Virus record (IMG/VR): IMGVR_UViG_3300028558_000791
Span: 416,839 to 480,838 of that record
Reading direction: 5' to 3' (one strand)
Source of the DNA: a virus
Length of the DNA stretch: 64,000 nt
Within the stretch, counting starts at the first letter, position 1. Every line of letters starts with the position of its first letter. Below the pieces are notes generated by a model. The model made no database searches and was not told where the DNA came from. It saw only the letters and a program-made list of their open reading frames with translations. Shown here in pieces: positions 45,211 through 53,509 of this stretch. The position numbers and the translations under genes were made by a program.

Positions 45211-45462
45211 ATGTTCGAGTTCATCAAGAAGAAGAAGGTCATCGGTGGTGGTGGTGGTAACGGTCCCGAGAAGGGCAACAGTGACGAGGAAGCCATCGAA
45301 GCCCCGGAAGTCGATGACACTCTGAGTGACCTGGACGCAGCTCTTGCTGCGGCCGATAAGGTCAAGGATCAGAGGGCCAAGGACGAGAAGCGAGCGCAAG
45401 AGCGTGAGGCTGCACTGGAGCGCGAGCGCCGTAGCTACGGTAGCCGTTGCGGTTGCGGCTGA
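45211..45462 (+). CDS. small acidic helical protein beside the AAA ATPase, 83 aa
   Basis: Gly-rich linker (VIGGGGGNGPEKG), acidic segment, coiled coil (DQRAKDEKRAQEREAALERERRS) and end GSRCGCG. AAAGGAAACGTC upstream; 11 nt after the ATPase gene. Size and composition recall tags or adaptors of Mpa/ARC ATPases, but it has no Pup-like GGQ/GGE end, so this is only a thought. Confidence 0.62.
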   Translation: MFEFIKKKKVIGGGGGNGPEKGNSDEEAIEAPEVDDTLSDLDAALAAADKVKDQRAKDEKRAQEREAALERERRSYGSRCGCG

Positions 45463-45463
45463 G

Positions 45464-45772
45464 ATGAGCCTGCTTTCGTTTCTCTTCCTTGGTTTGTGCT
45501 GCGGCACAATCTCCTACACAATTACAAAGGGGTCCATCTTCGGACCCCTGCGTGTGTGGATGATTGAGCGCACCTACTGGCTAGGGAAGTTGATGCAGTG
45601 TCCTTACTGCATGTCTCATTGGGTTGCGGCTCTGGCTATGCTGGCGCTTCAACCCAAGATGATCGGTGGCAATGTTGTTGCCGATTATGTTGTAACCGGA
45701 TTCGCATTGACTGGACTGTCTGCGCTGACTGCTGGTTGCATCTTCAAACTCTTCTACGTCAAAGAAGACTGA
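45464..45772 (+). CDS. DUF1360-like membrane protein, 102 aa
   Basis: Three hydrophobic segments and the characteristic MQCPYCMSHWVAAL (about residues 45-58) as in DUF1360 proteins (CxxC followed by HW/FW). Found in phages and Gram-positive genomes; function unknown. Starts 1 nt after the previous stop. Confidence 0.72.
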   Translation: MSLLSFLFLGLCCGTISYTITKGSIFGPLRVWMIERTYWLGKLMQCPYCMSHWVAALAMLALQPKMIGGNVVADYVVTGFALTGLSALTAGCIFKLFYVKED

Positions 45773-45773
45773 T

Positions 45774-46031
45774 ATGAAAATCAAGGATCTTTTCGACAGT
45801 GCCAAGGGCGGATGCCAAATGCCTGGTTGCGATCATGCTCATGATAACGAGCCACTGATCTTGACTTCACGTTGTCATCCCGCTTCTGGCACTACGTTCT
45901 CAATCAACGTGGTTCAGAAAACTATGCAAGTGGTATGTGCCACTTGCAGCAAACCAATTATCATCATCAACTGTGCTGATCAATTGGAAACAAACAATCG
46001 GCTGTTGCCGAGCAACAAGGATACAAACTGA
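45774..46031 (+). CDS. zinc-binding protein, 85 aa
   Basis: CQMPGCDHAH (14-23) and CATCSKP (about 55-61) form a probable C3H/C4 zinc site. Start 1 nt after the previous stop. No family recognised. Confidence 0.68.
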   Translation: MKIKDLFDSAKGGCQMPGCDHAHDNEPLILTSRCHPASGTTFSINVVQKTMQVVCATCSKPIIIINCADQLETNNRLLPSNKDTN

Positions 46032-46349
46032 ATGTTCGTCTGTCAAGTTACTGGTAAGCTGAGCCGTCGTGGTGACCCGCGTATCGGGGAACTGCAATAC
46101 ATTCATGAGACCAAGGGTGATGACGTTCGTGGGAGCGAGAAGCTCAATCGAATCGTGGTCGCTACTCGTGAGCGCATCTACACTCGGTGGGTCAAAAACG
46201 AGGAGACTCACAAGTACGAAGAGGTCGAGGCCGGTCGTGGCTGGGAAATCGTTCGTGAGATCAATGCCAGCGATGAGGGCCTTGCTCTCTGGAATGGCTG
46301 GAACGAAGATGAGCGGGCGGCTTTCCTCAAGCACCTGGACGCTCGCTGA
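46032..46349 (+). CDS. hypothetical protein, 105 aa
   Basis: Immediately follows the previous stop. MFVCQVTGKLSRRGDPR opens like a small zinc/beta protein; the rest is charged with a C-terminal helix. The first residues FVCQVTGK are common to a phage protein family I cannot name. No function. Confidence 0.68.
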   Translation: MFVCQVTGKLSRRGDPRIGELQYIHETKGDDVRGSEKLNRIVVATRERIYTRWVKNEETHKYEEVEAGRGWEIVREINASDEGLALWNGWNEDERAAFLKHLDAR

Positions 46350-46409
46350 ACAAGGATTGATATTCTGTCTTTCCTTTTGAAACCGAAAAAGAAAACAAGG
46401 AATACTACA

Positions 46410-46748
46410 ATGGCTATGACACGCGAACAGGTTCTGGCAGAGATGGAAGCGAGCTTCAACGAGATGACCGAGGAGGAGCAGACGTCTGTTCTCTTCACGG
46501 ATGGAGGTGTCGACTGGACGCCTACGCTTCTCTTGGCGGAGGTTCGTCATGACACGGAGACCGGCCAGAAGTACGTCAAGAGCTGGGATGATAACAAGCA
46601 GAGCAATGCTCTTCTGGAAAGCCTTCTGGCTTCCCTCCTCGGTGGCGGCATGACCTGCGGTGACCCGGACTGTCCGAACTGCCATGGCGAGGTTCGGCCC
46701 TTCGGTGAGCTTCCGGCCACTGGCACCGACGACCCCACGATTCACTGA
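46410..46748 (+). CDS. hypothetical protein, 112 aa
   Basis: Acidic helical N-terminus (EQVLAEMEASFNEMTEEEQ) and C-terminal CGDPDCPNCHGE, a plausible zinc site. AACAAGGAATACTACA upstream. No family recognised. Confidence 0.68.
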   Translation: MAMTREQVLAEMEASFNEMTEEEQTSVLFTDGGVDWTPTLLLAEVRHDTETGQKYVKSWDDNKQSNALLESLLASLLGGGMTCGDPDCPNCHGEVRPFGELPATGTDDPTIH

Positions 46749-46821
46749 GACGATAGAGTTTCCAGCTTCTCTTTCAAAAAGCTGGTGGAGCGGGACGACA
46801 ATTTTTTACGAGGATAATACA

Positions 46822-47052
46822 ATGGCAAGTTCACAAACATGGGAAATCTGGCACAATCCCAAGATTCTCAACAAGGGTGAGGATGAGGACATCCTTTCCA
46901 TGATTAGTGATGTGGTCGAAACCATTCACAACCTGGAACGGATGTACGGCAACACGGTTGCACGTCTGACTGTGCGCAGTCTTCTACAAGAGTATCACGC
47001 TCTTACTAGCATTGCTGAGGCGAGAAACATTCGTAATTACGTGCGACCATGA
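46822..47052 (+). CDS. hypothetical helical protein, 76 aa
   Basis: Start MASSQTWEIWHN with ACGAGGATAATACA upstream. Two helices (DILSMISDVVETIHNLERMY, ARLTVRSLLQEYHAL). Overlaps the next ATG. Confidence 0.64.
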   Translation: MASSQTWEIWHNPKILNKGEDEDILSMISDVVETIHNLERMYGNTVARLTVRSLLQEYHALTSIAEARNIRNYVRP

Positions 47053-47537
47053 ACTGGTTGTTACGACTGTTTGGGTTGGGGCCGAAGGCACTTCCGCCCG
47101 CTCCCATTCACGAGCCCGGCCCAGCAGCATACATCGAGCCACCCACTGCCCCTCTTCTCAGCGATATCTTTAGAGAGGCTATCCAAGAGACTCATGATGA
47201 GATCAATCAGCTTGAGAGGGAACTGTTGGATGATGTCAAACTTCGACAGTATATCAAGAATACTGTCAGAGCAATGACTCTTGGACTCAACAAAGATTCA
47301 TACGACTTCATTCTCATTCATCCTTCTGATGCCAAAATCTCTGACAAGATATGGCGTCCCTTTGCCCAGATCATGGTTCAGCTCTGCGCTGAAATTGGAA
47401 TCAAAGCGAAGGATGAGACAACCTATCTGAACGTAGACAAGAAAGAAGTTCGGAAGGCTTTCGCCAACCTCAAGAAACAAGTCGTTGATATCGACGAACG
47501 AACGCGAGCAATGCTGAGTCAAGGAATCTATCGATGA
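47049..47537 (+). CDS. hypothetical protein, 162 aa
   Basis: Amphipathic N-terminal helix (NWLLRLFGLG), Pro-rich stretch that includes motif copy 47101 in frame (APIHEPG), then a helical domain (EINQLERELLDDVKL). ATGA coupling on both sides. No family recognised. Confidence 0.68.
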   Translation: MNWLLRLFGLGPKALPPAPIHEPGPAAYIEPPTAPLLSDIFREAIQETHDEINQLERELLDDVKLRQYIKNTVRAMTLGLNKDSYDFILIHPSDAKISDKIWRPFAQIMVQLCAEIGIKAKDETTYLNVDKKEVRKAFANLKKQVVDIDERTRAMLSQGIYR

Positions 47538-48136
47538 ACTTCGATCGTATTGAGCGTTCAATTACGAAGGACACTCAAGCTGTTTTGCAAAAGAAATTGC
47601 AGTGGCTTGTTTTGGAGTTAGGTGTCAGAGAAGATAACTACCATATTGGTACTGGACTTGGAGGTAACAATGCTCAGTTGTTTGCACTCATGAGTTTCTA
47701 CCATGAAGTGGTTGTCAAGGATGACCTTACCATTCAAATTGATGATGGCGTTATGCGATGGGGATATGCCTGGTTCGAAAGGGCCAGTAAGAAAGATATT
47801 CGACGTGAGTTGGATATCAAACTTCCTGTCGTGAAAGGCGCCTCGTTGGACGATGTTCGGAAAGATCCGAGATTCTCTCTCGGCCCCAATGTCTCCAATT
47901 GGAGTGTACTCAGCTTTGCTGATATTCTATGTCAGAAGCTTGCTTCTGAACTAGATAACGGCGATGAATCCAATGTCGGCCCGACTGCTTTTGCATTGGC
48001 AGGCTTCCCAATGGAAGTGGTGCTAATGACTGTCAGAAGGCAGATTCAAATCGATAGACTCATTCGTCACAATCTGGACGAACATCCTCACTTCGGTAAA
48101 ATTCTCCACTCAATCAACAAGACCGTTGATTCATAA
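47534..48136 (+). CDS. hypothetical protein, 200 aa
   Basis: Mixed alpha/beta, soluble; aromatic helix LQWLVLELGVREDNYHIG near the start. No family recognised. The preceding gene shares a DxYDFILIHP/DNYHIG-type segment, so the two may be related domains, weakly. Confidence 0.7.
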   Translation: MNFDRIERSITKDTQAVLQKKLQWLVLELGVREDNYHIGTGLGGNNAQLFALMSFYHEVVVKDDLTIQIDDGVMRWGYAWFERASKKDIRRELDIKLPVVKGASLDDVRKDPRFSLGPNVSNWSVLSFADILCQKLASELDNGDESNVGPTAFALAGFPMEVVLMTVRRQIQIDRLIRHNLDEHPHFGKILHSINKTVDS

Positions 48137-48150
48137 AAAGGAACACTATC

Positions 48151-48324
48151 ATGGCCCGTCGCAATCATTCTACCGGAACGAAGTCCTGCACCTGCAACAA
48201 GTGTCTCGCTACTGCCGTGGCCCCTGCTGGGACCACGCACCGACGCTGCCCCGGTCAGCCCGAGCAGCCCCTTCGCCCCAAGGGCCAGGGCATCGAGCCG
48301 GCCCAGCGCGGCAAGTGGGAATGA
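48151..48324 (+). CDS. basic Cys-containing protein, 57 aa
   Basis: A short gene with AAAAAGGAA upstream: MARRNHSTGTKSCTCNKCLATAV and so on, CxCxxC plus a later Cys, Pro/Arg-rich. Much higher GC than its neighbours. Confidence 0.6.
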   Translation: MARRNHSTGTKSCTCNKCLATAVAPAGTTHRRCPGQPEQPLRPKGQGIEPAQRGKWE

Positions 48325-48327
48325 TAG

Positions 48328-48936
48328 ATGAAGGTCAATCTCAAGGAAGGTGAGATGGTCGTCAAGATGAACGACTTTGGATTCTTAGTTGAGTCCTACG
48401 TTCAGAAGCTTCTCAAGTACAATCCGTACGTGGCCGACGGCCCTCATGGTACGGATGCAAGGTTGCGTGAGTGGTGGCCTCTCCTAGAGGATTACTACAA
48501 GCGCCATATCCAAACGGCAATCGAAGTTGCGATTGCTTTGGATGACCCGCCCCGTTACAATCGGGAACCACTTCAGAACAAAGAGCTTTGGGTTCAGTTT
48601 CTCAAAGACTTCCGACCTGGAAAGTCTGCCTTCACTGTGAAGTATCATTGTCACAAGTGCAAAGCGAAGAACGTCAAACTCTGGCGAGGCGTACACGGGA
48701 GTGCAGATGAGAACGGACATGAGTTGCTTTGCGCAGCCTGTCTAGCACCCGGTGTCAAAGTAAGTGACCAAGGTAAAGCCAACTGGAAATATGATGGGAT
48801 GTCCGACATGGACTCTGATCAAATCAATGGCTGGTTACCAGCAATCCCTGTGGATAATACCTACTGGGGATATAGCAGCGTTCCCTCACAAGACGTGGAG
48901 TGGTGGGTAGGTCTACCAACCTATCCGTCAAAGTAA
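48328..48936 (+). CDS. hypothetical zinc-containing protein, 202 aa
   Basis: YHCHKCKAKN (about 110-119) and LCAACLAPG (about 138-146) make a C4-type zinc site in the middle of a mixed alpha/beta protein; Trp-rich ends. No family recognised. Confidence 0.7.
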   Translation: MKVNLKEGEMVVKMNDFGFLVESYVQKLLKYNPYVADGPHGTDARLREWWPLLEDYYKRHIQTAIEVAIALDDPPRYNREPLQNKELWVQFLKDFRPGKSAFTVKYHCHKCKAKNVKLWRGVHGSADENGHELLCAACLAPGVKVSDQGKANWKYDGMSDMDSDQINGWLPAIPVDNTYWGYSSVPSQDVEWWVGLPTYPSK

Positions 48937-48938
48937 AA

Positions 48939-49232
48939 ATGTTCGACGAAAACGGACTTCTCAGTAAGCTGGCAGAGGCAGAGAAGAGTTTGCACGAAGC
49001 AAGGAATGCTTTGGCAGATGCAAAAAGGAAATGGACCGCGGCAGAAACCGAAGTCATCTCTGCTAAGATTCATCGAGACCGTGTCAAGGAAGAACTGCGA
49101 GTATATCGCATCACAACGCCTCGATACGAACAATCTCCCCAAGACGTGGACTTGGAAAGATTCCGCAAAGAAAATCCCGAACTAATGGAGTGGGTTCGGG
49201 AAAGAGACTCTAAAAAGGATGATGAGGAATGA
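48939..49232 (+). CDS. coiled-coil protein, 97 aa
   Basis: Start MFDENGLLSKLAEAEKSLHEARNAL; residues 6-55 form a heptad coiled coil; C-terminal half charged. Overlaps the next ATG. Confidence 0.66.
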   Translation: MFDENGLLSKLAEAEKSLHEARNALADAKRKWTAAETEVISAKIHRDRVKEELRVYRITTPRYEQSPQDVDLERFRKENPELMEWVRERDSKKDDEE

Positions 49233-49477
49233 GGTTCTCCACTGGTGGCATCAGGTTATATCCCTGGCATTCAATCAATCTCATTCCTCAGGCGGCAATC
49301 GTTTCAATCGTGGATGACAGTGAGCCATACAAATACTACTCCATGGTGGAGTTAGTTGTTCTGGGTCACGTACTCCACGTGGACATGCCGTTCAAAGTCT
49401 CTCGTGGTTGGAGTACCCCGCTTCTGGGACCACTCTGGAGCAAACGTAAGAAGAAGTGGTACAGAGCCCCGAAATAA
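49229..49477 (+). CDS. hypothetical protein, 82 aa
   Basis: ATGA-coupled. Beta-rich (INLIPQAAIVSIVDD...MVELVVLGHVLHVDM), basic end RKKKWYRAPK. No family recognised. Confidence 0.64.
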   Translation: MRFSTGGIRLYPWHSINLIPQAAIVSIVDDSEPYKYYSMVELVVLGHVLHVDMPFKVSRGWSTPLLGPLWSKRKKKWYRAPK

Positions 49478-49504
49478 AAACCGAAGTGATATATTAGGCA
49501 AACA

Positions 49505-49678
49505 ATGTTTGGAACAATAATTCTTGTGGGTGGTGGTATTGTATACGTAGTCGGAAGCGTGTTTACGTTTGCCGTGCTGGCTACGACATTTCCACTTAGC
49601 AAATCACAAGAATTAATCTTACCCAGCCTAGCCTGGCCAGTAGTTCTGCCTATCATAGTAATTGGATTAGGTGGGTAA
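49505..49678 (+). CDS. membrane protein, 57 aa
   Basis: Short frame with two hydrophobic helices (MFGTIILVGGGIVYVVGSVF..., PVVLPIIVIGLGG). It starts 27 nt after the previous stop and ends 1 nt before the next gene. Confidence 0.58.
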   Translation: MFGTIILVGGGIVYVVGSVFTFAVLATTFPLSKSQELILPSLAWPVVLPIIVIGLGG

Positions 49679-49679
49679 C

Positions 49680-49844
49680 GTGAGCACAATAGAACAGGTA
49701 GATTACCTACTAAGTATCATCGACATCATCTTATGTTTGATTGATATCGGTTTGATCATCTACCTGTTCTTCTACCGCTTCCCACCAGAGAAGAAAAACA
49801 AGTTCGACAAGTTTGGTTACTATCGCAAAAGAAAACGTCGATGA
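49680..49844 (+). CDS. membrane protein with basic tail, 54 aa, GTG start
   Basis: One hydrophobic helix (SIIDIILCLIDIGLIIYLFFY) then a Lys/Arg-rich tail. Its stop overlaps the next ATG (ATGA). Confidence 0.58.
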   Translation: MSTIEQVDYLLSIIDIILCLIDIGLIIYLFFYRFPPEKKNKFDKFGYYRKRKRR

Positions 49845-50269
49845 AGACCCCTGTTACCATAGAAGTTTCTGTAGAGATTGTGGATTGGGATCCCGCTTTT
49901 GTAAAAGAAGGTGCAGTCTCTTTCGCCTCTGAAAAGGAAGCTGCCTTCTTTTGGTTCCGTCGGTCTGACTTCAATAGTCACTGCACCATCTCACAAAACC
50001 CACACACTAAACGATGGGTAATGGTGACAGAGATTTATGTTCCCAAATCCAAAGCAGAAGAGGTTGCTCTTTTTTGGAAAGAGGGTTGGGATACGCAGAG
50101 GGATGCGTATGGCCAAGCATGCTGGGACGAATACTACCGTGGTGTTCGTGATGCAGAACTGAATACAGTTTTTGATCGAGAGGGCTTTGGTGAGAAGATC
50201 ATTCAACGCCTGGCCAAAGCGATGCCTAAGTGGATGTTCGCAAATAAACAGTTGAAGGAAAACAAATGA
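49841..50269 (+). CDS. hypothetical protein, 142 aa
   Basis: Beta-rich first half (PVTIEVSVEIVDWDP), Trp-rich helical second half. No family recognised. ATGA-coupled to the RNA ligase gene, so the two may be made together. Confidence 0.7.
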   Translation: MKTPVTIEVSVEIVDWDPAFVKEGAVSFASEKEAAFFWFRRSDFNSHCTISQNPHTKRWVMVTEIYVPKSKAEEVALFWKEGWDTQRDAYGQACWDEYYRGVRDAELNTVFDREGFGEKIIQRLAKAMPKWMFANKQLKENK

Positions 50270-51360
50270 AGTTCATGGCATGGCCGGAGATTGAATCGTT
50301 CCACAATATTAGGAAGTTCATCCGTGTTGATCCGGGTGAGTGGTGGCACAAGAAAGAACTTCTTGCCGGCACGAGTGTTGTGTCCTACAAGGCCAAGGTC
50401 AAGCTGCACGGAACCAATGCGGCTGTACGAATTGATTCTAGTGGTAACGTCACGGCTCAAAGCCGAACCAACATCATCACTCCCGAGAATGACAACGCAG
50501 GCTTCGCCCGCTGGGTGAAGGCCAATGAGAATGAGTGGAAGAAGACGGCAGCCGTTCCTACTAAGGATAATCCTGCCGACCACTATCTCAATGTGGTTTA
50601 CTACGGTGAGTGGATTGGCCCTGGCATTCAAAAGAATGTTGCCGTATCTGAGATTCCCAAGAAATGTTTCGCCGTCTTCGCCATGAAAATTCTTGGCAAG
50701 GATGAAGAGGAAGTTCTTTTCGAGGTTGAACCTAAACGTATCGAGATGTATCTCGGCAAGAGTGGAATCAAGTTTGCTTTTTCAGAAGAAGCCAACCTTC
50801 CTGATGTCTATGTTCTTCCCTGGTATGAGCAGTCAATCGACATCGACTGGAAGCAGAACGATGAAGAACTGAGCAAGACCATTGCACCCATCAACGATTG
50901 GGTAATGGCTATCGAAGCCAATGACCCGTGGGTTGAGAAGACCTTTGGCGTCAAGGGAACTGGTGAAGGTTTAGTCTTCTATCCAGCTTCCGTTGCACAT
51001 AAGAACAGCTTCGAGCACTTCACCAACCTTTGCTTCAAGGCTAAAGGAGAGAAGCATAAGAACATTGCTACTGCCAAGCCCGTCCAGGTAAGTGCAGAAG
51101 CGGCTGCCAGCATCGATGCCTTCGTTGCCATGGTCCTCACTGAAGCTCGACTGGAGCAAGGGGCGACTAAGGTTTCTCCAGGTGGTGCACTTACCTATGA
51201 CATGAAGAATACGGGTAAGTTCGTCACATGGGTAAGTGCGGATGTGGAAAAAGAAACTCAGGACGAGTTGGCTGCAAGCAGTCTGACTTGGAAGGAAGTT
51301 CAGAAACCCATCAGTGACAAGGCCCGCTCCTGGTATCTCACTAAGGCTAAGGGATTTTGA
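50266..51360 (+). CDS. RNA ligase, Rnl2-like, 364 aa
   Basis: Nucleotidyltransferase motifs are clear: motif I KLHGTN (Lys46, the adenylated residue), SRTN, motif III VVYYGEWIGPGIQ, motif IV GEGLVF (about 228-233) and motif V FKAKGEKHK. This is the ATP-dependent Rnl2 family, which seals nicks in RNA with 3'-OH/5'-phosphate ends. The extra C-terminal 110 residues are helical. Probable roles: repair of tRNAs cut by host defence, or processing of the phage's own RNAs. The metallophosphoesterase at 22963 could heal ends. Confidence 0.86.
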   Translation: MKFMAWPEIESFHNIRKFIRVDPGEWWHKKELLAGTSVVSYKAKVKLHGTNAAVRIDSSGNVTAQSRTNIITPENDNAGFARWVKANENEWKKTAAVPTKDNPADHYLNVVYYGEWIGPGIQKNVAVSEIPKKCFAVFAMKILGKDEEEVLFEVEPKRIEMYLGKSGIKFAFSEEANLPDVYVLPWYEQSIDIDWKQNDEELSKTIAPINDWVMAIEANDPWVEKTFGVKGTGEGLVFYPASVAHKNSFEHFTNLCFKAKGEKHKNIATAKPVQVSAEAAASIDAFVAMVLTEARLEQGATKVSPGGALTYDMKNTGKFVTWVSADVEKETQDELAASSLTWKEVQKPISDKARSWYLTKAKGF

Positions 51361-51361
51361 T

Positions 51362-51967
51362 ATGAGCGATGCAGTTAGAGGCATGATTGTCTACCATCGC
51401 GTAGCTCATTCCCGTGGTACGGTCACGGCAGGCAATCAATCCAACGGAATGATTGCTGTTCAGTGGGATGATGGTGGTAGGCAAATCATCCACGTAAGCA
51501 ATCTGATGAGCGAGAAGCTCTACAACGAATTCAAAGAAGAAGAAAGAGTAAATCAAATGGCACTCAAGCCAGCAGAAGTAATTCTGGATGCAGTTGTATT
51601 CCAGGTAGGGAAGACTCCGCCGCTCAACAAGGGCAAGATTGTTGGACCATTGAATGGTTCACTTGCTATTGTCGAGTGGGAAGGCGGCCACATCAGCAAA
51701 GTGGATATCAAGAATCTGCTTGCCGAAGTGGCTGGCATCGCTGAGAACCAGCGCTTGCAAGATGAGAAGGATCGTTTGGAACGAGAGTTCGCTACGGTCG
51801 AGGTTGCTGTCAAAGACAAGTTGGCTGATGCAGCCAAGCTGGTCAATGAAGCGGCGGCCATTGCCAACAAGGGCAACGTGGACATCCAGGATATGTATGA
51901 TGCAACTCGTGACCTGGAACGTGCCATGGAGAACGCCGGCTGGAACACTTCGTCCTGGCATTGTTAG
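51362..51967 (+). CDS. double Tudor/KOW-like protein with GWxxSS..C tail, 201 aa
   Basis: Two beta-barrel-like repeats (VRGMIVYHRVAHSRGTVTAG...IAVQWDDGGRQIIHVSNL and VILDAVVFQVGKTPPLNKG...AIVEWEGGHISKVDIKNL), a coiled coil, and the C-terminus NAGWNTSSWHC. The same ending type occurs in the proteins at 54020, 54268 and 55846. It starts 1 nt after the RNA ligase stop. Confidence 0.72.
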   Translation: MSDAVRGMIVYHRVAHSRGTVTAGNQSNGMIAVQWDDGGRQIIHVSNLMSEKLYNEFKEEERVNQMALKPAEVILDAVVFQVGKTPPLNKGKIVGPLNGSLAIVEWEGGHISKVDIKNLLAEVAGIAENQRLQDEKDRLEREFATVEVAVKDKLADAAKLVNEAAAIANKGNVDIQDMYDATRDLERAMENAGWNTSSWHC

Positions 51968-51974
51968 AGGCAAC

Positions 51975-53465
51975 ATGTATAAGAGAATCATTGTTTGTAG
52001 CCTAATTGTCTTGGTAGGGGCAGCCTGCAATGGATTAGACTCTCATACCTCTAATAAAAATACACCATCTACTCTGCCGTCTTTTGAAGATGATGCATCC
52101 ACATCCACATCCACATCCAATGACGCCGATTCTGGTGTAACATCTAACGATGCATCATCAGAACCTGATACTAGTGCTCCTCCAGTGCCCCATTGTGGTG
52201 ATAGCTCTCAACCTCAATGCCTTTTAGGAGAAGGGTGTAGAAGGAATGATGACTGTGCAAGCGGAGCCTGTGATTACCATAGTAAATGTATCAACGAAAA
52301 AAGTTGTACCGTCCACTTTGGTGGTGATACCTGTGGACAAGGAGAAGTAGGAGACCCTACTGCCGTTCACGAGTCTTGCTGTAAGTCTAATCTTGTTAAT
52401 GGTTACTCTGATCAAACCCATCCGGGCAAGGACGTTTACCTTGACAAGTACGAGATTACGGCTGGCCGTATTAGGGCTTTCGTTCAAGCAATCAATTCTA
52501 TTCCTGGCGGGATAAGGGCGTCTCTTACTACTAACCCTCCAACAATCTGGGATTCTTCTTGGAATAAGTTTCTCCCTGCACGAGAAAACGATCAGATTGT
52601 CATTGCCAGGTTACTACTTGGCGACCCTCGGCATGATGGTCAGACTCAAGCCCAAGCAGGGCCTGGAGTTGTTCTTCCTCCTACCACTGACCAAGCAGTA
52701 AGCCTTGGAATTACCCATCAGTTTGGTGGGCAAGTCTTTGCTGATGTTCATGGTAATAACTGCGGCACGTATGCAGGTGCGTATGGGTTCCCAACCTATT
52801 ACTATCCTGCTGATGTCATGGTTACGAATGGGGAGGTTCCCCGTTCCCTTAGTCAAGATGTTCTTGATACCAAATCAATGAACTGTATTACCAATGCGAT
52901 GCTTCAAGCATTCTGCACTTGGGATGGCGGGCAGCTTGCCACATCTGAAGTGATGGACTATGTAACAGATAGTTCAAGCGGGTCTAACGATGTCTCTGGT
53001 TGTGGTACTCAACATGATTCTCATGGGGAGTTACTCGGTAACATCTTTACTAACACGGTTCAGTCAGGTGGTACGTGCCCTCCTGTTAGCGTAGTCAATG
53101 CTACCTTCGATGCCGGCGATGCTTTGCCGGTTCCCGGTAGCTTTCTCAATACACACAACTACAGCTTCCCTGATGTGGGACCAACAACTTCCGATAAAGT
53201 CTGGGAGATTGCTGCGCCTGGTAGGATAGCGGCTGACAACATTAAGGGCTGGATGGATCTAGCCGGCAACCTTAGTGAGTCGGTGTTAGTAACGAATAAT
53301 GGTTCTTTTACAGGTCGTTTTGGATTGAAGTATCGTGGCATTGGTTATGGTAGTTCTCGTTCAGACTTGAACGTTACCTACATGCCAGGAGAATCAATCC
53401 TGCGAGTGGAGCGTCCCGAAGTCAAAACTGCTTTGGCTGGTGGTAGATGCATGCGATTCAAGTGA
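51975..53465 (+). CDS. FGE/SUMF1-like secreted lipoprotein, 496 aa
   Basis: Signal with lipobox AAC (Cys16), an Asp/Ser/Thr-rich linker to about 75, an EGF-like Cys cluster (CGDSSQPQCLLGEGCRRNDDCASGACDYHSKC), then a domain that opens VYLDKYEITAGRIRAFV and ends GNLSES...GGRCMRF. Those edges match the formylglycine-generating-enzyme-like (SUMF1) domain. Catalytic cysteines of true FGE are not certain here. The build is characteristic of Myxococcota; it may be a host-derived gene. It would be outside the inner membrane. Confidence 0.72.
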   Translation: MYKRIIVCSLIVLVGAACNGLDSHTSNKNTPSTLPSFEDDASTSTSTSNDADSGVTSNDASSEPDTSAPPVPHCGDSSQPQCLLGEGCRRNDDCASGACDYHSKCINEKSCTVHFGGDTCGQGEVGDPTAVHESCCKSNLVNGYSDQTHPGKDVYLDKYEITAGRIRAFVQAINSIPGGIRASLTTNPPTIWDSSWNKFLPARENDQIVIARLLLGDPRHDGQTQAQAGPGVVLPPTTDQAVSLGITHQFGGQVFADVHGNNCGTYAGAYGFPTYYYPADVMVTNGEVPRSLSQDVLDTKSMNCITNAMLQAFCTWDGGQLATSEVMDYVTDSSSGSNDVSGCGTQHDSHGELLGNIFTNTVQSGGTCPPVSVVNATFDAGDALPVPGSFLNTHNYSFPDVGPTTSDKVWEIAAPGRIAADNIKGWMDLAGNLSESVLVTNNGSFTGRFGLKYRGIGYGSSRSDLNVTYMPGESILRVERPEVKTALAGGRCMRFK

Positions 53466-53509
53466 AGTGGGGTGGGGTGAAACTTTTAAACGTATCGGAA
53501 TAAAAATCA

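Noticed and set aside
45211-45462. Call the 83-aa protein a Pup homologue
   Set aside because: It lacks the C-terminal GGQ/GGE of Pup, and the position beside an Mpa/ARC-like ATPase alone is not enough.
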